This document shows, piece by piece, positions 1-7,223 of a stretch of DNA of 11,202 bases (its first letter is position 1; the number at the start of each line of letters is the position of its first letter). The DNA is from Candidatus Roizmanbacteria bacterium (GTDB lineage: Bacteria > Patescibacteriota > Microgenomatia > UBA1406 > GWC2-37-13), in NCBI GenBank assembly GCA_013334845.1, contig JAAXWV010000014.1, forward strand, positions 1 through 11,202, in the 5' to 3' direction. The position numbers and the translations under genes were made by a program. The notes under the pieces are model-generated. The model made no database searches. It had not been told where the DNA came from and saw only the letters and a list, made by a program, of their open reading frames with translations.

Positions 1-4
1 TCGT

Positions 5-1993
5 ATGGCTACACAGGCGGCTCTACCCTATCGTCCTGACATTCAGGGCCTGCGCGCCGTTGCCATCATGCTGGTGGTGCTGGCACATGCCCAGACATCG
101 GCTTTTTCAGGCGGCTTTGTCGGTGTGGATATATTTTTCGTTATATCCGGATTTCTCATCACCTCTATTATCATCAAGGATATTCAAGCCGGAAATTTCT
201 CTATTGCCAGATTCTATGAGCGCAGAATACGACGGATATTTCCTGCATTGTTTCCTGTTATAGCATTTACGCTTGTCGTTGGCGCTATTCTTTTGGATGC
301 GATTGCATTCAAAGCATTCGGAAAGAGCATTACGGCCACAACTCTGTTTGCTTCAAATATCCTTTTTTGGAGAGAATCCGGATACTTTGATGCCGCTTCA
401 ACAACAAAGCCCTTGCTGCATACATGGTCTCTTGCAGTTGAAGAACAGTTTTATATTTTTTTCCCGTTAATGCTTGTCGCCATTCATCGATTTTTAAAAA
501 GCAGATTTTTCCCATTGCTGCTTGGCGCCACACTGCTCTCTCTTCTTGCAAGTATTTATGGCGTTCAAACCACTCCGTCTGCCGCATTTTATCTGGTTCC
601 TACCCGAGCATGGGAGTTGCTTTTTGGCTCACTCCTTGCACTTGGAGTAATCCCTCGGTTGCAATCGCAAGTTCATCGAAATCTCCTTTCAATCACAGGA
701 ATCGGTCTTATTATCTATAGTGTAGTCTTCTATACCGAAAACACGCTTTTCCCCGGAGCAAATGCGCTTGCTCCGGTGTTGGGCGCGAGCCTGATTATCT
801 ACAGTGGGATAGGTGGCGGTGCGTTCATCAACGATCTTCTCTGCGGTAAACCGGTTGTTTATACAGGACTGATCTCCTACTCACTCTATCTTTGGCATTG
901 GCCTCTTTTTGCATTTGCAAAATATCTGCTTTTCCGTGATCTGACCCCCCTTGAGGTTGCTGGTATAATCCTGCTAACCGTTATCATTTCTGTGCTTTCA
1001 TATTCGTTTATCGAAAAGCCGTTCAGAGGCAACCAGCCAATAATTCCAGACCGAAAAAAACTATTTGTTTTGTCTGCAACAGTCATTTTCATCGCATCAT
1101 CCGTTGGTGGTATAATTGCCTTACAAAACGGAATGCCATCCCGCTACCCAAAAGTAAACGAAGTTATAATAAAAGCTACCAATACGCCTTTTTGGGATGA
1201 AGTGCAAGGGTATGAAAAAATTGTTTTGCAAATCCATAACAATAAAACCTTACCGGTCATAGGCTCATCCAAAGAAACGCCGGTTTTTCTTCTATGGGGG
1301 GACTCACATGCTGAAGCGCTCATTCCGGCATTTTCAGATCAAGCCAGACAGCACAGGTTATCAGGATTCATAGCAACTCTTGGTGGCTCGCCCCCTTTAC
1401 TCGGTATTCATCGCAATCCGACTCCCAGTTGGCATATCAACATTCTTGATGTTAATAACGGTGTAGTTGAGTTTATTAAAATTCATCCCGAAATAAAGAC
1501 AGTTATCCTGACTGCTAACTGGGGAGGGTATACTGACAAGATAAGATCAGCTGTTAATGGAGAAGATACTCATCTCAAAGGCATAGACCTTTTTAAAGCA
1601 GGACTAACACAAACAGTACGCACTCTTCTTGCCCTGAATCGCCATGTAGTTATTGTCAGTGATGTTCCAAATCTTGATTTTGATGTTGTAAAGGACTATT
1701 ATTTTTCGGCAATTTTCAGCGATGCATACAGACCGGTATTAACGCCCACCATTAAGGAGCATTATGAGAAAAATCGCGCAGTGAATGGCGTATTAAACGA
1801 GTTGTCTCATTTGTCAGGTGTAACACTGATATCTCCGGAACCACTCTTGTTTGACAAGCGAACCGGCAGGGTAAAAACAATTGAAAACGATAATTTGTTA
1901 TACAGAGATGGCGGTCATCTCTCAGGGGACGGGGCTCTGCTTGTATCTACAGCTTTTGAAGATCTTTTCAGGAAAATGGCTTATTTAAAATAA
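5..1993 (+). CDS. Membrane O-acyltransferase (acyltransferase-3) with C-terminal SGNH domain
   Basis: Predicted OafA-like polysaccharide O-acyltransferase of 662 aa in the inner membrane, likely transferring acetyl groups to a surface glycan. The N-terminal ~350 residues are the multi-pass acyltransferase-3 domain. It opens with YRPDIQGLRAVA and the conserved His28, followed by GGFVGVDIFFVISGFLIT, an RRIRRIFPA segment, WSLAVEEQFY at residues 141-150 and a SLYLWHWPLF motif. The C-terminal periplasmic part has SGNH hydrolase signatures: WGDSH at 431-435 with the nucleophile Ser434, and DGGH at 635-638 supplying Asp and His. Length matches the fused acyltransferase-SGNH family. The start at 5 fits the usual short tail before YRPDIQGLRA, but only four bases precede it, so an upstream start or the ribosome site cannot be judged. 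Acyl donor and acceptor sugar are unknown. Family assignment is secure; the target glycan is inferred from the neighbouring glycosyltransferases. Confidence 0.93.
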   Translation: MATQAALPYRPDIQGLRAVAIMLVVLAHAQTSAFSGGFVGVDIFFVISGFLITSIIIKDIQAGNFSIARFYERRIRRIFPALFPVIAFTLVVGAILLDAIAFKAFGKSITATTLFASNILFWRESGYFDAASTTKPLLHTWSLAVEEQFYIFFPLMLVAIHRFLKSRFFPLLLGATLLSLLASIYGVQTTPSAAFYLVPTRAWELLFGSLLALGVIPRLQSQVHRNLLSITGIGLIIYSVVFYTENTLFPGANALAPVLGASLIIYSGIGGGAFINDLLCGKPVVYTGLISYSLYLWHWPLFAFAKYLLFRDLTPLEVAGIILLTVIISVLSYSFIEKPFRGNQPIIPDRKKLFVLSATVIFIASSVGGIIALQNGMPSRYPKVNEVIIKATNTPFWDEVQGYEKIVLQIHNNKTLPVIGSSKETPVFLLWGDSHAEALIPAFSDQARQHRLSGFIATLGGSPPLLGIHRNPTPSWHINILDVNNGVVEFIKIHPEIKTVILTANWGGYTDKIRSAVNGEDTHLKGIDLFKAGLTQTVRTLLALNRHVVIVSDVPNLDFDVVKDYYFSAIFSDAYRPVLTPTIKEHYEKNRAVNGVLNELSHLSGVTLISPEPLLFDKRTGRVKTIENDNLLYRDGGHLSGDGALLVSTAFEDLFRKMAYLK

Positions 1994-2114
1994 TCTGCTG
2001 CACAAAATCCAAATTATCTCAGAAACCGGCTAAACTATTCAATTTCACAAAACAACAAGGTATCGATGTGCAATTCAGCACTACCTCAGAATATTATTTA
2101 CTTCTATCGTATAA

Positions 2115-2993
2115 ATGAATATATCAGGTATGTCCGATTTACAATCAGGTAATCTTTCGGTTGTAATCGCTACAATCGGCAGATCAAGTTTATCAGTAAC
2201 ACTCGAGTGCATATCAAACTGGGATAAACAACCAGCAGAGGTTATTGTCGTTCTTCCGAAGGGCAGCTCCTTTGTAATGCCGTCACATGAGTATCACTTT
2301 GATTTGCGTGTATTGATGGCTGAAAGTGTCGGTCAGGTCAGCCAGCGAATTTATGGTTTTACCCATGCAAAATATGATCTGGTATTACAGCTTGATGATG
2401 ATCTTCTTTTAGATTATTCCTCATACTCCGAAATGGCGAAACTGCTGGCGATTGATCCGGAAGCAGCTGTTTCACCGATATTTGTTGATATGGAAACCGG
2501 GCAGTGTATGTTTGATGCGCCGTCGGGAAGGTTGGCAGAGATCAAGGATCATATATCATCAATGATTCTCGGAGCAGATCGATGGCCTGTGAAGATGGGC
2601 CGAATATCAAAGGCAGGAATTCCATACGGTGTGAATCGGGATTCAATGGATTCCGACTACTTGCAGGTTGAGTGGTTATCAGGTGGTTGTGTCCTGCATC
2701 ACCGGAAAAATCTGGTTTTATCTAATTATTACCCTTTCATTGGCAGGGCAGCTCTTGAAGATTTATTTCACTCACTCCTTCTTACCCAAAAGGGAGTGAA
2801 ATTGATGATTTGCAAAAATGCGATTTGCAGAGTTGAAGTTGAGCATAACTTGCCCACCATCAAAACCGTACTTCATGAATACAAATTATTCCATGAATAT
2901 GTTAAACGCGCTAATTTGTCGTTTGTCAGATTGAGAATATGGCTGCTCCTTTCAATGTTTAGAGCGCTCATGATATCTTTGGCTAAAAAATGA
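2115..2993 (+). CDS. GT2-type (GT-A fold) glycosyltransferase
   Basis: Predicted cytoplasmic family-2-like glycosyltransferase of 292 aa that would add one sugar to the lipid-linked repeat unit. It begins a beta strand, LSVVIATIGR, typical of the nucleotide-binding start of GT2 enzymes. It carries LQLDDDLLL with Asp94-Asp96, the DXD-like metal/nucleotide-sugar site. It then has WLSGGCVLHHR at 187-197 and an ALEDL segment after it that resembles the ED catalytic-base motif. The last ~25 residues (RLRIWLLLSMFRALMISLAKK) are hydrophobic and basic and could hold the protein to the membrane. The ATG at 2115 has no clear Shine-Dalgarno sequence, and an in-frame ATG at 2130 is also possible. The next gene is 155 bp away, so this is not tightly coupled. 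Donor and acceptor are unknown. Confidence 0.85.
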   Translation: MNISGMSDLQSGNLSVVIATIGRSSLSVTLECISNWDKQPAEVIVVLPKGSSFVMPSHEYHFDLRVLMAESVGQVSQRIYGFTHAKYDLVLQLDDDLLLDYSSYSEMAKLLAIDPEAAVSPIFVDMETGQCMFDAPSGRLAEIKDHISSMILGADRWPVKMGRISKAGIPYGVNRDSMDSDYLQVEWLSGGCVLHHRKNLVLSNYYPFIGRAALEDLFHSLLLTQKGVKLMICKNAICRVEVEHNLPTIKTVLHEYKLFHEYVKRANLSFVRLRIWLLLSMFRALMISLAKK

Positions 2994-3148
2994 GATGTCA
3001 GCTTGTTTTGAGTGATGAATTATTTTAGGCATTTTCTGCTGTATCCTTTGATAATATCACAGGGTATTTCGAATACGCTTTTACCCGGTTTATGGCTGGA
3101 TGTATGCACTCGTCGGCACAATGCTCAAGTGTATAACATAATTTGCCC

Positions 3149-4372
3149 ATGAAAGTAAAATCCGGAGTTTTATACATCACCTACGATGGACTGCTTGACA
3201 CACTGGGAGCAAGTCAGATATTGCCGTATATCAAGGGTATTGCCAAAACTCAGGGAGGCATGGTTGTCCTGAGTTTCGAGAAGCCCTCCCGATTTGCACA
3301 AGGTCAACATGAGATGATTAATGATCTCAAAAAACATGAAATAAGCTGGAAACCGTTACGCTTTACTTCCGGTTTTGGCGCATTGGGCAAGTTGTGGGAT
3401 GTTATATGTATGTATTTCTGGGCTCTTATGCTTGCGCGAAAACATGAAGTGAGATTCGTGCATACTCGCGGTCATTCTCCAGCACAGGCAGGTCTGTTTG
3501 TTAAACGGCTTTTGGGCCCCCGGCTGATTTTTGACTGTCGTGGTTTATGGGTGGACGAGCGGGTTGACAAAGGCGGTTGGGATATGAGTCGCAGGATGCA
3601 TCGTTTGCAATACCGATATTTCAAGAGTGTTGAGAGAACGTTATTTACAAGAGCTGACAGGGTAGTTGTTCTGACACACAAAGTGGTTGATGAAGTTGTC
3701 AGGCTGGGCGCTCTGCCGCGCTCCAAAATTACAGTTATACCCTGTTGTGCAGATTTTGATCATTTCCCGTTGGCGACACCAAGTCGAAGGGCTAAAGCCA
3801 GGGATAAGATTGTTATTCCTCGTGACGCTTTGGTCCTTGGCTACTTGGGCTCAGTGGGAAGAATGTATATGCTGGAGAGTTTTTTCAGACTCTTCCAGCA
3901 GGCTGCCGAAAAACGGAGTGATTGTCATGCTTTGGTTATTACACAGGATGTAAAGGAATTATACGAAGTAATGGCAGGTTGTCTTTCTCAGGACTCTCAT
4001 TCTCGCGTACATGTTATATCAGCCAATCGAAAAGAGGTTCCTGAAGTGCTTCCGGCAATGGATATACTGGTGAGTTTTATTCAACCATCATACGCCCGGA
4101 TGGCAGCATCTCCTACCAAAATGGCTGAATGTTTTGCTGAAGGAATTCCTGTCATCTGTAATGCCGGTGTAGGTGATGTTGTGCGGCACATAGAAGAGCT
4201 GCAGGCAGGTATAATTGTTGATCCCACATCCGAAGCTGATCTGTTAGCCGCTGTGATGCAGTTGGATCGGCTCTGTCATAAGGGGGGGCAGACTTTACGG
4301 GATATCTCACGACCATTACTTGGACTGGAGCATGCAGAGAGACAATATCTCTCGGTATACAATTCGTTATAG
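3149..4372 (+). CDS. GT4-type (GT-B fold) glycosyltransferase
   Basis: Predicted retaining GT-B glycosyltransferase of 407 aa acting on the cytoplasmic face during repeat-unit assembly. The N-terminus reads VLYITYDGLLDTLGASQILPY, a pattern common at the start of GT4 sugar transferases in polysaccharide loci. The middle has FVHTRGHSPAQAG and LIFDCRGLWVDE. The C-terminal nucleotide-sugar-binding domain opens around VLGYLGSVGRMYM and contains SPTKMAECFAEGIPVICN from residue 321, with glutamates 327 and 331 equivalent to the EX7E-type region. GAGIIVD-like and EADLLAAV stretches follow near the end. The frame can be extended to a TTG at 3143, two codons upstream, but ATG at 3149 is the simpler choice. 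Neither has a strong ribosome site. Sugar specificity cannot be read from sequence. Confidence 0.88.
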   Translation: MKVKSGVLYITYDGLLDTLGASQILPYIKGIAKTQGGMVVLSFEKPSRFAQGQHEMINDLKKHEISWKPLRFTSGFGALGKLWDVICMYFWALMLARKHEVRFVHTRGHSPAQAGLFVKRLLGPRLIFDCRGLWVDERVDKGGWDMSRRMHRLQYRYFKSVERTLFTRADRVVVLTHKVVDEVVRLGALPRSKITVIPCCADFDHFPLATPSRRAKARDKIVIPRDALVLGYLGSVGRMYMLESFFRLFQQAAEKRSDCHALVITQDVKELYEVMAGCLSQDSHSRVHVISANRKEVPEVLPAMDILVSFIQPSYARMAASPTKMAECFAEGIPVICNAGVGDVVRHIEELQAGIIVDPTSEADLLAAVMQLDRLCHKGGQTLRDISRPLLGLEHAERQYLSVYNSL

Positions 4373-4480
4373 ATACGCATTTCGTTCTGGTTGGTTACGA
4401 TTACTCAAAAGGATTGGGATGATCGTGTAATCTCTTTTCATTGGACTGTGCCTTATTATTGATAGTAACTTTATTACAAA

Positions 4481-4486
4481 AAAGGG
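4481..4486 (+). promoter_or_regulatory. Ribosome binding site of the first module gene
   Basis: AAAGGG lies 7 nt before the ATG at 4494, a good Shine-Dalgarno match. It supports that start and marks the beginning of the packed five-gene block. Confidence 0.6.
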
Positions 4487-4493
4487 TTTAAGG

Positions 4494-5237
4494 ATGCTGA
4501 ACATTGTAATACCTATGGCTGGAGCCGGCTCAAGATTTTCTGCTGCAGGATATAAAAATCCTAAGCCATTGATTCCTGTACACGGGAAGCCTATGATTCA
4601 GGTAGTCATCGATAATCTTCGTCCGGTATGTTCGCATCGGTTTATTTTTATTTGCCAGGAAGAACATGTTGAAACCTATGGATTAAAGAATAAACTGAGC
4701 ACATGGGCACCTGATTCAGAACTGATAATGATTGATGGTATTACTGAAGGCGCAGCATGTACGGTTTTAAAAGCCAGAGATTTGATTAATACCGGAGAGG
4801 AATTAATGATTGCAAATTCAGATCAATATGTGGATATCGATATTAACAGTTATTTGCAAAAATTGTCAAAAGAAAATTTGGATGGACTAATTATGACAAT
4901 GTATGCAAATGATACAAAGTGGTCATACGCTGTACTTGGGGATGATAATCTTGTTAAAAAGGTCGTCGAAAAAGAGGTTGTTTCAAATGAGGCTACAGTG
5001 GGAATTTATAATTTCAGACAGGGCAAAGATTTTGTTGAGGGAGCAGAGAAAATGATTGCACTCGATATGCGAGTTAATAATGAATTCTATGTTGCCCCGG
5101 TTTATGATATGCTTGTAGAAAAAAAGGCTCGTATCGGTATTTTTAATATCGGCAGTGTTGGTAATGGTATGTACGGTCTTGGTACTCCGGCTGATCTGGA
5201 ATATTTTTTGGAACAACCGGTGTCAACCAGATGTTAG
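4494..5237 (+). CDS. Sugar-1-phosphate-type nucleotidyltransferase, intact catalytic motifs
   Basis: Predicted NTP-transferase (RmlA/GalU-like Rossmann fold, 247 aa) that would couple a phosphorylated sugar or polyol to a nucleotide, releasing pyrophosphate. Visible motifs are PMAGAGSRF at residues 7-15 (the GXGXR-type nucleotide/phosphate loop with Arg14), NPKPLIPVHGKPM with Lys24 and Lys32, EGAACTVL at 85-92 contacting the base, and ANSDQYVD at 107-114 with metal-binding Asp110. WSYAV (143-147), VEKE (158-161), VGIYNF (169-174), NNEFYVAPVY (195-204) and a terminal GTPADLEYFLE follow. There is no C-terminal hexapeptide-repeat acyltransferase domain, so this is a stand-alone short form. The stop lies 4 nt before the phosphodiesterase gene, which suggests a shared substrate pathway. 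Which NTP and which phosphate ester are used is unknown; CTP or UTP with an unusual polyol or sugar phosphate is a guess. A related but degraded copy lies at 6495-7223. Confidence 0.88.
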   Translation: MLNIVIPMAGAGSRFSAAGYKNPKPLIPVHGKPMIQVVIDNLRPVCSHRFIFICQEEHVETYGLKNKLSTWAPDSELIMIDGITEGAACTVLKARDLINTGEELMIANSDQYVDIDINSYLQKLSKENLDGLIMTMYANDTKWSYAVLGDDNLVKKVVEKEVVSNEATVGIYNFRQGKDFVEGAEKMIALDMRVNNEFYVAPVYDMLVEKKARIGIFNIGSVGNGMYGLGTPADLEYFLEQPVSTRC

Positions 5238-5241
5238 CACT

Positions 5242-5865
5242 ATGAAAATATTATCCCATAGGGGCTACTGGATTGAAGAAACGGAGAAAAATACTAAAAC
5301 AGCTTTTCTTCGTTCGTTCGGGCTTGGATTTGGCACAGAGACGGATGTACGGGACTCGAATGGAAATCTGGTTATTTCACACGATCCGCCAACTGGCACA
5401 GAAATGAAATTCAGAGAATTCCTGTCGTTATGCCCGGACGGTATAACTCTCGCACTCAATATTAAGGCAGATGGTCTTGCGGAAAAAATCAAAGCGGATT
5501 TATCCCTTTTTCCGCTAATTGACTGGTTTGTTTTCGATATGTCTATTCCTGATATGAGGGGGTATATTAAAGATGATAATTCCGTATTTGCTCGAATGAG
5601 CGAAGTGGAATCCGTTCCGCCATGGATTGAGAAATGTGATGGAGTATGGCTTGATTCGTTTGAAGATTTATGGTATGATGTTAAAACTATTGATAGTATT
5701 TTAAGTATGGGGAAAAAAGTTTGTATTGTTTCACCTGAATTGCATAAAAGAGATTGTCTGGATTTATGGGATATGTTGAAGAAAATCCCTGAATTTGTGA
5801 ATAATAATCGATTATATTTATGTACTGATTATCCTGAAAAAGCAAAATTATATTTCGGAGTATAG
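5242..5865 (+). CDS. GDPD-like (glycerophosphodiester phosphodiesterase fold) protein, altered metal site
   Basis: Predicted 207-aa TIM-barrel phosphodiesterase of the GDPD/PLC-like superfamily, probably cytoplasmic since no signal peptide is seen. The start MKILSHRGYW gives the His6-Arg7 catalytic pair. TETDVRDSNGNLVISHDPP carries Glu33 and Asp35 (metal ligands) and His47 (second catalytic His), in the standard order and spacing. The next barrel strand, usually an L-E-x-K motif, reads LALNIKADG, so Asn73 sits where a metal-binding Glu is expected while Lys75 is kept. Later strands include VFDMSIPD, FARMSEVE, GVWLDSFE, IVSPELH and LCTDYPEKA, consistent with a complete but short barrel. The frame is open upstream to 5155, but ATG 5242 starts right at the HRG motif, 4 nt after the previous stop, and is preferred even though no good ribosome site is visible. 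It may hydrolyse or transfer a phosphodiester in precursor synthesis. It is unlikely to be a plain GlpQ for phospholipid turnover, given its position. Confidence 0.82.
   Translation: MKILSHRGYWIEETEKNTKTAFLRSFGLGFGTETDVRDSNGNLVISHDPPTGTEMKFREFLSLCPDGITLALNIKADGLAEKIKADLSLFPLIDWFVFDMSIPDMRGYIKDDNSVFARMSEVESVPPWIEKCDGVWLDSFEDLWYDVKTIDSILSMGKKVCIVSPELHKRDCLDLWDMLKKIPEFVNNNRLYLCTDYPEKAKLYFGV
5857..5860 (+). promoter_or_regulatory. Ribosome binding site deciding the HAD gene start
   Basis: GGAG lies inside the end of the phosphodiesterase gene, 7 nt before ATG 5868 but only 4 nt before the alternative GTG 5865. The spacing favours the ATG. Confidence 0.55.
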
Positions 5866-5867
5866 TG

Positions 5868-6491
5868 ATGATAAAAGCTGTGATATTTGATATGGATGGT
5901 GTTCTTGTAGATGCTAAAGAGTGGCACTATCAAGCACTTAATAAAGCATTGGGGTTGTTTGGTCTCGAAATATCAAGATATGATCATTTGACAACTTTTG
6001 ACGGATTGCCTACAAAAATAAAACTTGATATGTTGAGTGTGGTTAGTGGTTTACCCACAAAACTCCATCCATTTATCAATGAAATGAAGCAACAATACAC
6101 GATGGATTTGGTATATCAGTATTGTAAGCCGGTGTTTGTGCATCAATATGCATTATCTAATTTAAAGTCACTCGGATATCGCCTTGCTGTAGCATCTAAT
6201 TCAATTCGCAATACTGTTGAAGTAATGATGCAAAAAGCTGATTTGCTGCAATATCTTGATCTGATATTGTCGAACCAGGATGTCGTGCATGGGAAGCCAT
6301 CTCCCGAAATTTATGTTAATGCCATAGAAAAACTTGGAATATCTCCGGGTGAAGCCCTTGTTGTTGAGGATAACGAAAACGGAATCAAGGCTGCGCTTGC
6401 ATCTGGTGCTCATTTGCTTAAGGTAGACAAAGTTGAGGATGTTACCTTGCATTCGATTATGAATACCATCGACAAGATAAATAAAGGATAA
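5868..6491 (+). CDS. HAD-superfamily IA phosphatase / beta-phosphoglucomutase-like hydrolase
   Basis: Predicted soluble HAD enzyme of 207 aa that either removes phosphate from, or isomerises, a small phosphorylated substrate. Motif I is FDMDGVLVD with nucleophile Asp8 and acid/base Asp10. The following AKEWHYQALNKAL begins a helical cap like that of beta-phosphoglucomutases. Motif II is AVASNS with Ser110, motif III is Lys143 in HGKPSPE, and motif IV is VVEDNENGIKAA with Glu167-Asp168. All catalytic elements are present, so it should be active. Start ATG 5868 lies 2 nt after the phosphodiesterase stop; a GTG at 5865 overlapping that stop is the alternative. It sits between the two nucleotidyltransferase-like genes, so a plausible job is trimming or rearranging the phosphate of the precursor to be activated. 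Phosphatase versus mutase cannot be decided from sequence alone. Confidence 0.88.
   Translation: MIKAVIFDMDGVLVDAKEWHYQALNKALGLFGLEISRYDHLTTFDGLPTKIKLDMLSVVSGLPTKLHPFINEMKQQYTMDLVYQYCKPVFVHQYALSNLKSLGYRLAVASNSIRNTVEVMMQKADLLQYLDLILSNQDVVHGKPSPEIYVNAIEKLGISPGEALVVEDNENGIKAALASGAHLLKVDKVEDVTLHSIMNTIDKINKG
6484..6488 (+). promoter_or_regulatory. Ribosome binding site overlapping the HAD stop region
   Basis: AAGGA lies 6 nt before ATG 6495 and overlaps the last codon of the HAD gene. This arrangement fits translational coupling. Confidence 0.55.
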
Positions 6492-6494
6492 AGT

Positions 6495-7223
6495 ATGAAT
6501 GTCTTGATATTAGCTGCAGGAATTCCTGCTTTTCAGGTAGGGGGAGAAAAATTCCCGCTTTTTCTTACAGAAATTGAAGGGTCTATTCTACTGCAAAAAA
6601 TAGCCGATCAATGCAAAGGAAAAAAAGATGCAAAACTAACATTCATATTTAATCGTGAAGACGTATCGAAATATTATCTGAGTGATATCTGCAGGATGAT
6701 TGATGAACATGCGAATGTTGTTTCCATGGAAGGAACTTCTCAGGGCGCTGCGTGTACAGCACTTTACAGTGTTATCGATTTTGACCAGTCAGAAAGTTTA
6801 TTGCTTATTAATGCCAATCAGTTTATTGACCTTAATCTGAGTGATGAAATTACTTATTTTGAGCAAAGTGATGTTGATGCCGGACTTTTTGTTTTCGACT
6901 CAACCCATCCCCGTTATTCATACGTCAGAATAAATGAAAATAATATCGTTATTGAGGCTGCTGAAAAACGTCCTATAAGTCGACTCGCAAATACAGGAAT
7001 ATTCTGGTTTAAAAAAACAAGCGATTTTGTGTATGCTGTTGAGCAGATGATCAGAAAAAATGCCTCAGTCGATAATATATTTTATGTTACACCGGCGTTA
7101 AACGAACTTGTTCTGATTTCAAAAAAAATTCTTGTGAAGGAAATTGAAAGAGCAGCATATCATCCGTTAAAAACAGAAAAACAGCTTAACGAATTTGAAC
7201 AATCAATGGAGCATAAAGCTTGA
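6495..7223 (+). CDS. Nucleotidyltransferase-like protein with degraded catalytic motifs
   Basis: A 242-aa protein that follows the gene at 4494-5237 from end to end but has lost key residues. The N-terminal strand VLILAAG is kept, but the GXGXR loop is replaced by GIPAFQVGGEKFPLF, without the second glycine or the arginine. QGAACTAL (83-90) matches EGAACTVL of the partner. INANQFID (105-112) matches ANSDQYVD, so Asn108 replaces the metal-binding Asp. Further matching blocks are YSYVRI (141-146), AEKRPIS (156-162), TGIFWF (167-172) and DNIFYVTPALNELV (193-206). The reading frame is intact, with a good ribosome site and coupled neighbours, so this is not a decayed pseudogene. It could be a sugar-nucleotide- or substrate-binding pseudoenzyme, a regulatory or heterodimer partner of the intact copy, or an enzyme of altered chemistry. 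Fold assignment is firm; function is unknown. Confidence 0.8.
   Translation: MNVLILAAGIPAFQVGGEKFPLFLTEIEGSILLQKIADQCKGKKDAKLTFIFNREDVSKYYLSDICRMIDEHANVVSMEGTSQGAACTALYSVIDFDQSESLLLINANQFIDLNLSDEITYFEQSDVDAGLFVFDSTHPRYSYVRINENNIVIEAAEKRPISRLANTGIFWFKKTSDFVYAVEQMIRKNASVDNIFYVTPALNELVLISKKILVKEIERAAYHPLKTEKQLNEFEQSMEHKA
7208..7211 (+). promoter_or_regulatory. Ribosome binding site supporting a TTG start
   Basis: GGAG lies 8 nt before TTG 7220, inside the end of the preceding gene. It supports the cupin starting at a TTG within a TTGA stop/start overlap. Confidence 0.55.

Noticed and set aside
330..587. Antisense open frame of 85 codons inside the acyltransferase gene
   Set aside because: No domain or ribosome site, and it lies opposite clear transmembrane coding sequence; treated as a chance frame, like the other antisense and overlapping frames at 886-1092, 3472-3726, 4983-5216, 6201-6452 and 9966-10196.
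3062..3086. Small inverted repeats between the two glycosyltransferase genes (GTATT-tcg-AATAC at 3064-3076, and GGGTA with TACCC around it)
   Set aside because: Stems are only 5 bp and mutually exclusive, with no proper T-run after them; not enough to call a terminator or operator.
4399..4438. GATTAC and GTAATC inverted repeat followed by TCTTTT before the nucleotidyltransferase gene
   Set aside because: A 6-bp AT-rich stem with a 22-nt loop is too weak to support a terminator call.
5155..5241. Upstream extension of the phosphodiesterase frame to ATG 5155
   Set aside because: It would overlap the nucleotidyltransferase gene by 83 nt and place 29 extra residues before the HRG motif, which normally lies at the very start of the barrel.
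4494..7223. Recent tandem duplication of the nucleotidyltransferase gene
   Set aside because: Similarity between the two copies is visible only in short protein blocks, not at the DNA level, and two genes lie between them; divergence must be old.
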